Below the pieces are notes generated by a model. It was not told the DNA's origin. It worked only from the letters and a program-made list of their open reading frames with translations, and made no database searches. A stretch of 64,000 nucleotides of DNA. Source: Selenomonadaceae bacterium (GTDB lineage Bacteria; Bacillota; Negativicutes; Selenomonadales; Selenomonadaceae). The stretch is from NCBI GenBank assembly GCA_017428215.1, contig JAFRRH010000052.1, positions 47,697 to 111,696 on the forward strand. Direction: 5' to 3'. This document shows positions 18,714-27,443 of this stretch, piece after piece. Made by a program: the position numbers and the translations under genes. Position 1 is the first letter of the stretch, and each line of letters begins with the position of its first letter.

Positions 18714-19622
18714 TTAGATAGTTTTCAGCAGAGCCTCGACTTCGGGACGAGTAGCAAGATTTTCCGAGAAAGCAGACGCCGAACCTGTGCAAAGTCCCAT
18801 TTTGAAAGCGCGTTCATAATCACCGTTACTTTCAATATAACCAGCAACGAAACCAGCAACCATTGAATCGCCCGCGCCAACAGAATTGACGAGCTTGCCT
18901 TTGGGAGCTGGGGATTTAAAGAACGTCTCGCCACCTTCGGGAACGAAAATTGCGCCGTCGCCCGCCATTGAGATTAAAACATTGCGTGCGCCTTTCTCTT
19001 GGAGTTTTTTGGCGTGCTCAACAATTTCCTCGTCAGTCTTGAGTTTTACGCCGAACATATCGCCGAGTTCGTGATTGTTGGGTTTGATAAGCCACGGATT
19101 GAATTTCAAAACTTTAAGCAGAAGTCCTTTTTCCGCGTCTACGACGAAACGAATTCCCTTGCCTTGAATCCTGCTTAGAGTTTGTTCATACATGTCATCG
19201 GGGAGCGTATTGGGAATGGAGCCAGAAAGAATCAGCGTATCGCCTTCGCCGAGCTTTTCGAGTTTTTGGAAGAGTTCTTCGCGTTTAGCGTCGCTGATTT
19301 TTGGACCTTGCCCGTTGATTTCGGTTTCGACGTCAGCTTTAATTTTGACGTTAATGCGGGAGAAACCCTCGTCGAGTTTTACAAAATCATCAGCGGCTTT
19401 GAAGTTACGGAGCTGGCGAACAATTTCATCGCCCGTGAATCCCGCCAAAAATCCGGTTGCTGTCGACTCGTGGTCGAGATTGCCGAGAACGATTGAGACG
19501 TTGACGCCTTTGCCGCCGCCAAGCACCTGCTCATAAGTCACACGGTTAATCGCGCCCGTCGTCAGCTTGTCAAGCCGGATAATGTAGTCAATCGCGGGAT
19601 TAAAAGTTACGGTGTAAATCAT
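18714..19622 (-). CDS. fruK: 1-phosphofructokinase FruK
   Basis: A PfkB-family kinase of 302 residues converting fructose-1-phosphate, the product of the fructose PTS, to fructose-1,6-bisphosphate. The N-terminus IYTVTFNPAIDYIIRLD and the segment GGGKGVNVSIVLGNL are typical of FruK/LacC. The catalytic loop NSVGAGDSMVAGFVAG contains the expected aspartate. The ATG at 19622 is chosen because AAGGGGGA precedes it; the longer frame has an implausible N-terminus. No fruR regulator is adjacent. Confidence 0.93.
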   Translation of the reverse strand: MIYTVTFNPAIDYIIRLDKLTTGAINRVTYEQVLGGGKGVNVSIVLGNLDHESTATGFLAGFTGDEIVRQLRNFKAADDFVKLDEGFSRINVKIKADVETEINGQGPKISDAKREELFQKLEKLGEGDTLILSGSIPNTLPDDMYEQTLSRIQGKGIRFVVDAEKGLLLKVLKFNPWLIKPNNHELGDMFGVKLKTDEEIVEHAKKLQEKGARNVLISMAGDGAIFVPEGGETFFKSPAPKGKLVNSVGAGDSMVAGFVAGYIESNGDYERAFKMGLCTGSASAFSENLATRPEVEALLKTI

Positions 19623-19757
19623 CAAAGTTTCCCCCTTGTAAAATTGATTGAAAATTTTTAACGCGATTATACAACAGGCGCAACTACTTTTCAAGTTAAC
19701 TTCATAGCTTTAAAAAATTTTTCTGTTGTTAACATTGAACGGCATTTTAGAGCAAAC

Positions 19758-19790
19758 AAAAAATCTCTCAGCTTTTAAAGTCCGAGAGAT
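19758..19790 (-). terminator. Terminator of the transporter/mreB gene run
   Basis: In minus-strand sense, ATCTCTC...GAGAGAT closes a hairpin followed by TTTTTTG. It lies just after the ABC ATPase gene and before fruK. Confidence 0.7.
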
Positions 19791-19805
19791 CATCGACAAA
19801 ATTTT

Positions 19806-20918
19806 TTATGTCATTGTGAAATTTATTTTATTAATGCCGTCTGAATATTCGTGAGAATAATTTTTCGATAGATTGTGCAGAATCGTCGCGCCTAAATTTT
19901 CCTCGTCGAAGTCGTCAAAATCTTTATCAAGCGGATTATACGGCTTGCCCGCGCAGGTAAATTTTATCGCGACGCTATTGTCAATCTCGGTATAAGTCAC
20001 GTCAATCGTAATGTGAAGAATATTTTCGCCTTTACAAGTGTTTTCAATCATCTCGTAAATCAGCTCCTCGCAACAAAGCTGGAGGCGATTAGCTCGACGA
20101 GTACTTAAGCCGTATTTTTCCGCGAACATCTGAATTCCGCCTTGCATTTCCATTAAGTCAAAATTGCGTTCGGAAATTTCGTAGGAAAAATATTTTTGCT
20201 TGTGAATAAAAGCTATCGTCTTCGGGCGTTTAGGTGCATCAAAAATTTCTTTGGGCGTGCCCTGTTCGTAAATTTCTCCGTCAGCGAAAAATAAAATTCT
20301 CGTGGCGACTTCGCGAGCAAAATTCATCTCGTGCGTTACGATTATCATGGTTAAATCTTTTTTGGCGAGCATACGAATAACGGCAAGGACTTCGCCAACC
20401 ATCGTCGGATCAAGTGCGCTTGTCGGCTCGTCGAACAAAATTACTTTTGGATTCATCATTAAGCTACGACAAATGGCGATACGCTGTTGTTGCCCGCCAG
20501 ATAAAAATTGGGGATAAACTTCTGCCTTTGAAGTTAAGCCGACCTGCGCGAGTAATTCCATTGCCTTTTTGTGCGCTTCGTCTGTTGTCATGCCCAAAAG
20601 TTTTATCGGCGCGACGGTTAGATTTTCCATAACGTTCATATGCGTGAACAGATTAAACTTTTGCCAAACCATACCGAGCTTGCGACGAATTTTATCAATG
20701 TCGACTTTTGGCGCGGTAATCTCTTCGCCGTCAATAAAAATTTTTCCCGCATTCGGAGTTTCCAAAAGTTCTAAGCAACGCAGAAAAACGCTTTTGCCGC
20801 AACCTGAGCCGCCGATAATCGCAATGCGTTCGCCCGCTTCAACCGCTAAATCTACGCCGCGCAGAACTTCCAACTGTCCAAACGACTTTTTTAAGCCGCG
20901 AACTTCAATAATGCTCAT
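19806..20918 (-). CDS. Polar amino acid ABC transporter ATPase fused to a HATPase-like domain
   Basis: Residues 1-240 are a GlnQ/ArtP-type ATPase with Walker A GGSGCGKS (37-44), signature LSGGQQQR (139-146) and Walker B VILFDEPTSALD. Residues 245-370 resemble the histidine-kinase-like ATPase fold of anti-sigma/RsbW proteins: an N-box-like EELIYEMIENT (284-294), then CAGKPYNPL and the G-box-like NLGATILHNLSKN. GlnQ proteins are normally about 240-250 residues, so the extra 120 are a true extension. The ATG at 20918 has GGAGG 8 bases upstream. Regulation of the transporter by the added domain is inference. Confidence 0.85.
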   Translation of the reverse strand: MSIIEVRGLKKSFGQLEVLRGVDLAVEAGERIAIIGGSGCGKSVFLRCLELLETPNAGKIFIDGEEITAPKVDIDKIRRKLGMVWQKFNLFTHMNVMENLTVAPIKLLGMTTDEAHKKAMELLAQVGLTSKAEVYPQFLSGGQQQRIAICRSLMMNPKVILFDEPTSALDPTMVGEVLAVIRMLAKKDLTMIIVTHEMNFAREVATRILFFADGEIYEQGTPKEIFDAPKRPKTIAFIHKQKYFSYEISERNFDLMEMQGGIQMFAEKYGLSTRRANRLQLCCEELIYEMIENTCKGENILHITIDVTYTEIDNSVAIKFTCAGKPYNPLDKDFDDFDEENLGATILHNLSKNYSHEYSDGINKINFTMT

Positions 20919-20944
20919 TAACAATCCTCCGATAAATTTTATCT

Positions 20945-22471
20945 TTAATCAAGTGCTAAATTGTCAAAGCGCGTGATTTCCTTGTCAAAACGCAACCTTA
21001 TTGATTTCGTCGGACCATTGCGATTTTTAGCTATGATTAACTCTGCAATATTAGCGTTGTTCGTGTCGTCTGGATTATAATATTCGTCACGATAGAGGAA
21101 CATGACAATATCGGCGTCCTGTTCGATTGAGCCGCTCTCGCGTAAGTCCGACAACTGCGGCTTTTTTTCAAGGCGCATTTCAACATTACGTGACAGCTGA
21201 CTTAACGCCAATATTGGAACGTTCAATTCTCGCGCTAAAGTTTTTAGTCCACGACTGATTTCCGACATTTCTTGTACTCGATTGCCGCGATATTCTTTGC
21301 TCGCTTGTATCAACTGCATGTAATCAATAACCATTAAGTCTAAGCCGTACTTGCGCTTGAGACGATGAGCTTTTTTCTGCAATTCCATTAGCGATAAGTT
21401 ACTCTTGTCGTTTATGTATATTTTCAGATTGCTAAGCTCGATTAGGTCATTTATTACCTTAATTAAATCGTCGTTATTAATATTTCCCGTGTTCAAATAA
21501 TGGCTATTTACTCTGCTAGCTGAACTCAACAATCTTATTCCCAGTTGCAATTTACTCATTTCCAACGAGAATATCATAACGCTGTGTGCGCTCGCCGCAT
21601 TTGTTGCTATGTTCAATGCTAATGCTGTCTTGCCCATAGAAGGTCGCGCCGCCAAGATTATCAAGTCCGATTTTTTAAAACCATTTAATACTTTGTCCAA
21701 ATCTAAAAAACCGCTCGGAATACCCAACATTTTTCCAGGATTATCCAATATAAAATTTATTCGCTCAAACGATTCAGACATTACCGTTGATATTTTTTCC
21801 GCGTCATATTCGTCGACTTGTTCTGAAAGTAGAGAGTTTTCAAAAGTACAATCTAAAACTTTCACGCCGCTTTCGCGATTATTCCAAAGCGAATCAAACG
21901 TCGCCTCTTTAGTCTTGACTCTTTCAGCGTCATGCGTCCACGATGTGAAAACATCAATTGCTTCGTAATTACTCTTGAAGGCATTAGCCGTTTCATTCAT
22001 CGAACCCGAAAAAGCAATGACGTTGCCAGCCGCGTCGCACATAAGCCCAAATTTTTCATGGAACATGCCTAAATCATTATCCGTTTCAAGAACTGCAATT
22101 TTAAAATCGAGTCGCCCTATTGCTATTAAATTGCTCAAGAAATTCAGTTGACGATTTTCAAAATTTCCTTGAAACATTTTTTCGCGAACGGGCAAATCCT
22201 TAATAGTTTTGTCGCGCCGCTCAAAGCCGTCGTTAATCGCCCGCATGTCTTCCACAGATAATTTAGGTGATGTTATCATTTGAATAGAGCCGCCATTTTC
22301 TATCAACTTTAAAATACCTTCAACTAAATAAGCAAGTATGTTGGAGGAAAAAAATCCGACTGCACGCTTATAAATCACGGCTCGTTCTAATACGGGATTA
22401 TAGAAATCTTCTATGATATTGTCGCGAAAAGAACGATACTCAGACTTTAATTTCAGCTCTAAGAAATTCAT
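20945..22471 (-). CDS. Phospholipase D-like / DnaB-type helicase fusion protein
   Basis: Residues 1-205 match the PLD-like domain found at the N-terminus of some SF2 helicases: YKRAVGFFSS, the HxK motif MFHEKFG (His138, Lys140) and SGSMNET (155-161). Residues about 230-508 are a RecA-like DnaB helicase core: IPSGFLDLDKVLNGF, Walker A ARPSMGKT (275-282), Walker B LDLMVIDYMQLI, then LKTLARELNVPILALSQLSR and LRESGSIEQDADIVMFLYR. The DnaB N-terminal domain is absent and replaced by the PLD-like part. The start ATG overlaps the permease stop as ATGA, and the ABC ATPase starts 26 bases after its stop. I know of no such fusion and assign no specific function; a nucleic-acid-processing or defence role is inference. 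Confidence 0.8.
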   Translation of the reverse strand: MNFLELKLKSEYRSFRDNIIEDFYNPVLERAVIYKRAVGFFSSNILAYLVEGILKLIENGGSIQMITSPKLSVEDMRAINDGFERRDKTIKDLPVREKMFQGNFENRQLNFLSNLIAIGRLDFKIAVLETDNDLGMFHEKFGLMCDAAGNVIAFSGSMNETANAFKSNYEAIDVFTSWTHDAERVKTKEATFDSLWNNRESGVKVLDCTFENSLLSEQVDEYDAEKISTVMSESFERINFILDNPGKMLGIPSGFLDLDKVLNGFKKSDLIILAARPSMGKTALALNIATNAASAHSVMIFSLEMSKLQLGIRLLSSASRVNSHYLNTGNINNDDLIKVINDLIELSNLKIYINDKSNLSLMELQKKAHRLKRKYGLDLMVIDYMQLIQASKEYRGNRVQEMSEISRGLKTLARELNVPILALSQLSRNVEMRLEKKPQLSDLRESGSIEQDADIVMFLYRDEYYNPDDTNNANIAELIIAKNRNGPTKSIRLRFDKEITRFDNLALD

Positions 22472-23130
22472 TGCGCTCGCCTCCTGTCTGTTAAGTGGAA
22501 AATTCCGTAGACAAGATAACTAAGCGCGAGATAAATTATCATGCCGCCAATAATCGTAATCATCGGTTGCATAGTGCGCGAGGCGGTATTATTAATGACA
22601 CGGGTTAAGTCGGTAATCGTGACGTAGCCGACGACGCTCGTCCATTGAATTAAATTTACGACGGTAGATTGATAGACGGGTTTGGCAATGCGGGCGAGTT
22701 GTGGAAGTGTTACGAGTTTAAACGCTTGCCACTTTGAAAAGCCCAATGTCCGCGCCGCCTCCACTTGTCCTTTATCCAAAGCCATTAACGCCGAACGCAA
22801 AAGTTCTGCGACGTGCGCCGCCGTGTGCATTGAGAAAGTTATAACCGCCACGAGTACAGGACTTATGCCCGTGCGAGCAAAGACGCCGTAAAATAACAGC
22901 ATGAGCAACATTAAAACCGGCGAGCCGCGAATTATCGAGATATAAACCTGCGCGGCGATTTTTAGCGGCTTAAACTTCCCAACGCGAAAAAAACACAGCA
23001 ACGAACCAAACAACGTTCCGAGCAGGAGTGACAGCGCGGAAATTTGCACCGTCACCCACAGCCCGTTTAAAATTGTCAGCCAGCTGCCGTCTTTTATAAA
23101 AATTTTGTAAAGTAAATCCGTAAATTCCAT
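22468..23130 (-). CDS. Amino acid ABC transporter permease (HisM/GlnP family)
   Basis: A membrane protein of 220 residues with the N-terminal segment GLWVTVQISALSLLLG typical of polar amino acid permeases. The EAA loop is visible (EAARTLGFSKWQAFKLVTLPQ). It is the only permease among six receptors, so it probably forms a homodimer shared by them. The stop overlaps the start of the PLD-DnaB gene, and the receptor gene upstream ends 5 bases before its ATG. Confidence 0.9.
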   Translation of the reverse strand: MEFTDLLYKIFIKDGSWLTILNGLWVTVQISALSLLLGTLFGSLLCFFRVGKFKPLKIAAQVYISIIRGSPVLMLLMLLFYGVFARTGISPVLVAVITFSMHTAAHVAELLRSALMALDKGQVEAARTLGFSKWQAFKLVTLPQLARIAKPVYQSTVVNLIQWTSVVGYVTITDLTRVINNTASRTMQPMITIIGGMIIYLALSYLVYGIFHLTDRRRAQ

Positions 23131-23134
23131 AGGC

Positions 23135-23989
23135 TTACTTCTTCTCGTCTTCCTTGTAGATTATGTGGACAATTTTATCTTTGTAGTAAGGATCAGTCAA
23201 AATGACGCCCGAAGGTTTATCGCTGTCGGAAGGAATAATTTCACTAACAGGAACAATCGCCCAGAAAACAATATCAACTTGCTTGGAAGTCAACGCAACT
23301 GCACGCGCTCCGCTGTCGATGTTAACGAGTTCGATATTTTTCAACATACGATTGCCAATTTCCGCTAAAACTGCCGTATTAAAGCCTGCAGGCTTGCCCT
23401 CCGCGCTCACAAAGTCCAAAGGCGGCAAGTCACCTGTAACGGCAACTTTAATCGTTTCTGCGCTGTCGAAATGCGGCAACTCAACGGCGGGCGGGTCATT
23501 TTCCGTAGAAATGTCGGTAATGTATTCTTTCGTCAGGCGGTCGAGTGTACCGTCGTTTTGCATTTCCATAATAACTTTGTTCAGCGAATCTCTAAGTTCG
23601 GTTTCGTCGTCGCGCAAAGCAAAACAGAACGAATCAATAAACTCAAGCGAATGATCTTTTAGCACTTGGAAGCGCGGGTCTTTAGCAATTATATAGCGCG
23701 CCACGCTACGATAAGTGCTTATCTCGTCGATTTGTTTGGTCTGCAACGCCATTTGCATTTGACTCAGATTGTCGAAGAAAACCGGCACATGCGAAGAAAT
23801 TTTTACGTCGAGGGTATCCTCTATTTTCTTCATGAATTCGCCGAAATTTTCCTCGCTGGCGTTCAGGCGGGTAATCATGCCTAATTTAGTTTTGCCGGCG
23901 TCATCGGAAACTTTTTTCTCCTCTCCGCCGCCGCAACCCGTCATGAGTATTAACGAACAAATCATTAACAATGCTAAAATTTTTTTCAT
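23135..23989 (-). CDS. Solute-binding lipoprotein, permuted family 3 type (copy 6, nearest permease)
   Basis: A lipoprotein of 284 residues (lipobox LMTGC). After the signal comes a lobe starting KLGMITRLNASEENF, with FCFALRDDETELRDSLNKV and a helix ending NDGTLDRLTKEYI. In ordinary family 3 receptors these elements close the protein. Then follows VAVTGDLPPLDFVSAEGKPA, normally the start of the mature receptor, and the protein ends soon after LTDPYYKD. The order is thus lobe 2 then lobe 1. It likely presents an amino acid or related ligand to the adjacent permease; the ligand is unknown. Confidence 0.82.
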   Translation of the reverse strand: MKKILALLMICSLILMTGCGGGEEKKVSDDAGKTKLGMITRLNASEENFGEFMKKIEDTLDVKISSHVPVFFDNLSQMQMALQTKQIDEISTYRSVARYIIAKDPRFQVLKDHSLEFIDSFCFALRDDETELRDSLNKVIMEMQNDGTLDRLTKEYITDISTENDPPAVELPHFDSAETIKVAVTGDLPPLDFVSAEGKPAGFNTAVLAEIGNRMLKNIELVNIDSGARAVALTSKQVDIVFWAIVPVSEIIPSDSDKPSGVILTDPYYKDKIVHIIYKEDEKK

Positions 23990-23993
23990 CGTA

Positions 23994-24776
23994 TCACCTC
24001 AATTTTACATGAACATTTTTATCTGAAAAATAAGGCTCCGTAAGAATCACGCCGTCAGGTTTATCAACGTTATGCTGAAGAACTTCTTCTGTTTGTGGAA
24101 CGACAGCCCAAAAAACGACGTCAATATTTCCAGAAGCCAACGCGGCGGCACGTGCGCCACTATCAATTTGCACGATTACGAAATTTTTACCGATAAGTCG
24201 GCTAATTTCGGCAAGAACGGCGGTATTGAAGCCTGCAGGGACACCATCGGGGCGAATATAGTCGAGCATGGGCAAATCGCCTGTCACACCGACTTTAACA
24301 ATACTATTATTATAAAACTTTGGCATTTCGATAATCTCCGGCGTCTGGTCGAAGTAAAATTCAGCGATATATTTTCTTACGAGCTTTGTAAGTGTACCGT
24401 CCTGCGTCATTCTCAAGATTGCTTCGTCGAATTCCTTTTTTAACGCAATATCTTCCTCACGCATGGCACAACAGAAAACATCAGTGAGTTCGGGGGACAG
24501 CGGCTCATATTCAAAGTCCGAATGATTCTTGACGAGGTATTTTGCAACGGCTTCGTAAGTGCTCATATAGTCAATTTGCCCCGATTTAAGAGCCGACAAC
24601 ATTGATACCATATTATCAAAGAAAATGTATTCGACATCTAAATTTTCGTGCTGTTTATTAAATGCCTCTTCAGTGACGTTTTCATATCTAATCATGCCAA
24701 TTCGCTGAACGTTATCCGAACCGCAACCGCCGATTAACAAACACGCCGCGCAGATTAAAACTAAAAACTTATTCAT
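23994..24776 (-). CDS. Solute-binding lipoprotein, permuted family 3 type (copy 5)
   Basis: The shortest of the six paralogues, 260 residues, lipobox LIGGC with almost no linker after the cysteine. It carries the same permuted order: GMIRYENVTEEAF, then FCCAMREEDIALKKEF, then VGVTGDLPMLDYIRPDGVPA and LTEPYFSDKN at the end. It is among the most divergent copies, so it may have a different ligand. It is 4 bases from the next receptor gene. Confidence 0.8.
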   Translation of the reverse strand: MNKFLVLICAACLLIGGCGSDNVQRIGMIRYENVTEEAFNKQHENLDVEYIFFDNMVSMLSALKSGQIDYMSTYEAVAKYLVKNHSDFEYEPLSPELTDVFCCAMREEDIALKKEFDEAILRMTQDGTLTKLVRKYIAEFYFDQTPEIIEMPKFYNNSIVKVGVTGDLPMLDYIRPDGVPAGFNTAVLAEISRLIGKNFVIVQIDSGARAAALASGNIDVVFWAVVPQTEEVLQHNVDKPDGVILTEPYFSDKNVHVKLR

Positions 24777-24785
24777 AAAACAACC

Positions 24786-25661
24786 TTACTTTTTAAGCTT
24801 GAGGTGCTCCACATTATCTTTGAAATAAGGCTCGCTAAGTTCGACGCCTTCGGGTTTGTCAATATCGGCAGGAACTTTGCCAACGGTCGGGACGACAACC
24901 CAGAAGATAACGTCAATTTGCTTGGAACTTAAAGCCGCCGCACGCGCACTGCTGTCAATGTCGACAATCTCAATATTTTTGCCGGCACGTTTAGCAACTT
25001 CAGCGAGGAGCGCGGTGTTAAATCCTGCGGCTTTGCCGTCTGCGCTTACATAGTCAAGCGGCGGCAGGTCGCCCGTTACACCGATTTTAATTGTATCTGC
25101 GCCTTCAGTTATGGGGATTTCAACGGCGGGCGGAACTTGTCCTTTATCAACTTTGGTAATATAAGTTTCAACGAGTTTATCCAATGAGCCGTCGGATTTC
25201 ATTTCGGTTATAGCTTTGTTGAGTTCGTCTTTAAGCGCGGTATCGTCTTTACGAAAGGCAAAACAGAAATTATCGGAGAGATTTTTAAGCGTCGAGTCGC
25301 TGACGGGTTCAAACTTATCGTTATTGGCAACGAGATAATCGGCAACGCTTTTGTAAAGGCTGATTTGGTCGACGCCGCCCGACTCAATTCCCATTTGCAT
25401 AAGTTTCAAGTTGTCGTAGTAAGTGACCGTGTAATTAGAAATGGGCATTTGGGCGTCTTCTTCTACCATCTTTAAAATCTCGTCCATTCTTTTTTCGGTA
25501 GCGTTGAGATGCGTAATCATGCCGAGCTTGACGACAGACATTTCAGCGGGTTTTTCAGCGGCAGGTTTATCAGCGGTTTTATCGCCGCCGCCGCAACCCG
25601 TAAACAACGCTCCCGCCATTACGCAGGATAATAAAAACTTTGCAACCTTTGTGAATTTCAT
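24786..25661 (-). CDS. Solute-binding lipoprotein, permuted family 3 type (copy 4)
   Basis: 291 residues, lipobox LFTGC followed by a charged Lys/Pro/Glu linker. Close to copy 3: the segments SADGKAAGFNTALLAEVAKR and AGKNIEIV occur in both, which points to a recent duplication. Lobe order is permuted as in the other copies. An AGGAGG site precedes the ATG. Confidence 0.82.
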   Translation of the reverse strand: MKFTKVAKFLLSCVMAGALFTGCGGGDKTADKPAAEKPAEMSVVKLGMITHLNATEKRMDEILKMVEEDAQMPISNYTVTYYDNLKLMQMGIESGGVDQISLYKSVADYLVANNDKFEPVSDSTLKNLSDNFCFAFRKDDTALKDELNKAITEMKSDGSLDKLVETYITKVDKGQVPPAVEIPITEGADTIKIGVTGDLPPLDYVSADGKAAGFNTALLAEVAKRAGKNIEIVDIDSSARAAALSSKQIDVIFWVVVPTVGKVPADIDKPEGVELSEPYFKDNVEHLKLKK

Positions 25662-25679
25662 TTTATAAAACCTCCTAAA

Positions 25680-26558
25680 TTATTTATTGTCTTTAAGTTT
25701 GACGTGTTCAACGTCGTCTTTAAAATATGGTGCGCTAATTTCGACTTTTTCGGGACTGTCAATATCTTTGGGCACTTTGTTGCTACTGGGAACGACTACC
25801 CAAAAGATAACGTCGATTTGCCCGGAACTTAAAGCCGCCGCACGCGCCCCGCTATCGATATGCACAATTTCAATATTTTTGCCGGCACGTTTAGCAACTT
25901 CAGCGAGGAGTGCGGTATTAAATCCTGCGGCTTTACCGTCTGCACTAACATAATCGAGCGGCGGAAGGTCGCCCGTTACACCAACTTTAATATTTTGTGC
26001 GCCGTCAGTCATGGGAATTTCAACGACGGGCGGGACTTTTCCTTTATCAATTTTGCTAATGTAAGTTTCAACGAGTTTATCAAGTGAGCCGTCAGAATTC
26101 ATTTCCTTAATAGCTTTATCGAGGTCGGCTTTAATATTGGCGTCGTCCTTACGAACAGCAAAACAGAAATTATCGGGGAGATTTTTGAGCGGCATGTCGC
26201 CGACGACTTCAAACTTGTCATTGTTGGCAATAACGTAATCTGCAACACTCTTGTAAAGGCTTATCTCGTCAACGTTGCCCGCCTCAATTCCCATTTGCAT
26301 AAGTTTTAAGTTGTCGTAATAAGTCGGTACGTAGTGAGTAATTTTTGGACCGGAATTTCCTTGCGTTTTCCGCAAAAGATCTTCCATTTTCTTTTCGGTA
26401 GCGTTAAGGTGCGTAATCATGCCGAGTTTAACGTCGGGTATTTCAACGGGCTGTTCTGCAGGTTTATCAGCAGGTTTATCAGCGCCGCCGCAACCCGCGA
26501 ACAACGCGCCCGCCACTAAGCAGGACAACAACACCTTTGCAACCTTCGTAAACTTCAT
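25680..26558 (-). CDS. Solute-binding lipoprotein, permuted family 3 type (copy 3)
   Basis: 292 residues, lipobox LFAGC, with an N-terminus (MKFTKVAKVLLSCLVAGALF) nearly the same as copy 4. The ligand-facing segments differ modestly from copy 4 (VHIDSGARAAALSSGQIDVIFWVV against VDIDSSARAAAL), compatible with altered specificity after duplication. Confidence 0.82.
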   Translation of the reverse strand: MKFTKVAKVLLSCLVAGALFAGCGGADKPADKPAEQPVEIPDVKLGMITHLNATEKKMEDLLRKTQGNSGPKITHYVPTYYDNLKLMQMGIEAGNVDEISLYKSVADYVIANNDKFEVVGDMPLKNLPDNFCFAVRKDDANIKADLDKAIKEMNSDGSLDKLVETYISKIDKGKVPPVVEIPMTDGAQNIKVGVTGDLPPLDYVSADGKAAGFNTALLAEVAKRAGKNIEIVHIDSGARAAALSSGQIDVIFWVVVPSSNKVPKDIDSPEKVEISAPYFKDDVEHVKLKDNK

Positions 26559-26576
26559 TCCATAAGACCCCTTGAA

Positions 26577-27434
26577 TTATTTATTGTCTTTAAGCTTAAC
26601 AACTGCAACATCGTCTTTGAAATATGGCTTGGAAAGGTCGAGACCTTCGGGCTTGTCAATATCGATAGGAACTTCTTGACCGACAGGAACGATAACCCAA
26701 AATACAACGTCAATAAATTTTGAACTAAGAGCCGTAGCACGTGCGCCCGTTTCAATCTGGACAAGCTCAATATTTTTGCCAATGCGTTTGGAAATTTCAG
26801 CGAGCATAGCAGTATTGAAACCTGCTGGCGAGTTATCAGGCAGAATTAAATCAAGCGGCGGTAAATCCCCCGTCACACCAACTTTAATTGTTTCCACGCC
26901 GTCAAATTTAGGAATTTCAACTGCGGGCGGCGTTTTGCCCTTGTCGACTTTTGTAATGTAGTCATTAACGAGCTTATCAAGTGTGCCGTCAGCTTTCATG
27001 TCGTCAATAGCTTTGTCGAAGTCATTTTTAAGTTGAGTTTCGTCTTTTCTTACAGCAAAGCAGAAATAATCGCTAAGCTTGTTAAGGGCTTCGTAGGGGA
27101 CAATTTCAAACTTATTGTTGTTGGCAACGAGATAATCGGCGACGCTCTTGTAAGTGCTTATCGCTTCGACTTCGCCGGATTCAACGCCAAGTTGCATAAG
27201 CTTCAAGCTGTCGTAGAATTTGGGCAAGTGTTTCGTGCCTTTGACGCCGAATTTTTCTGCCACATCGTCGAGAACTGTACCCATTTTCTGTTCGTCGGAG
27301 TTAAGCCGAGTCATCATACCGAGTTTAACTTCCGCGCCGGAAAAATTTTTGGCAGGTTTATCGGCAACTTGTTCGCCGCCGCAACCGACCATTAGCAGAG
27401 CCGCCGCGCAGATTGTCGCTAGAAACTTTTTCAT
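26577..27434 (-). CDS. Solute-binding lipoprotein, permuted family 3 type (copy 2)
   Basis: 285 residues, lipobox LMVGC. The permuted layout is kept: KLGMMTRLNSDEQKMGTVLD first, VGVTGDLPPLDLILPDNSPA in the second half, ending LSKPYFKDDVAVVKLKDNK. GAGGTG lies upstream of the ATG. It is more distant from copies 3 and 4. Confidence 0.82.
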   Translation of the reverse strand: MKKFLATICAAALLMVGCGGEQVADKPAKNFSGAEVKLGMMTRLNSDEQKMGTVLDDVAEKFGVKGTKHLPKFYDSLKLMQLGVESGEVEAISTYKSVADYLVANNNKFEIVPYEALNKLSDYFCFAVRKDETQLKNDFDKAIDDMKADGTLDKLVNDYITKVDKGKTPPAVEIPKFDGVETIKVGVTGDLPPLDLILPDNSPAGFNTAMLAEISKRIGKNIELVQIETGARATALSSKFIDVVFWVIVPVGQEVPIDIDKPEGLDLSKPYFKDDVAVVKLKDNK

Positions 27435-27443
27435 TTAAGCACC

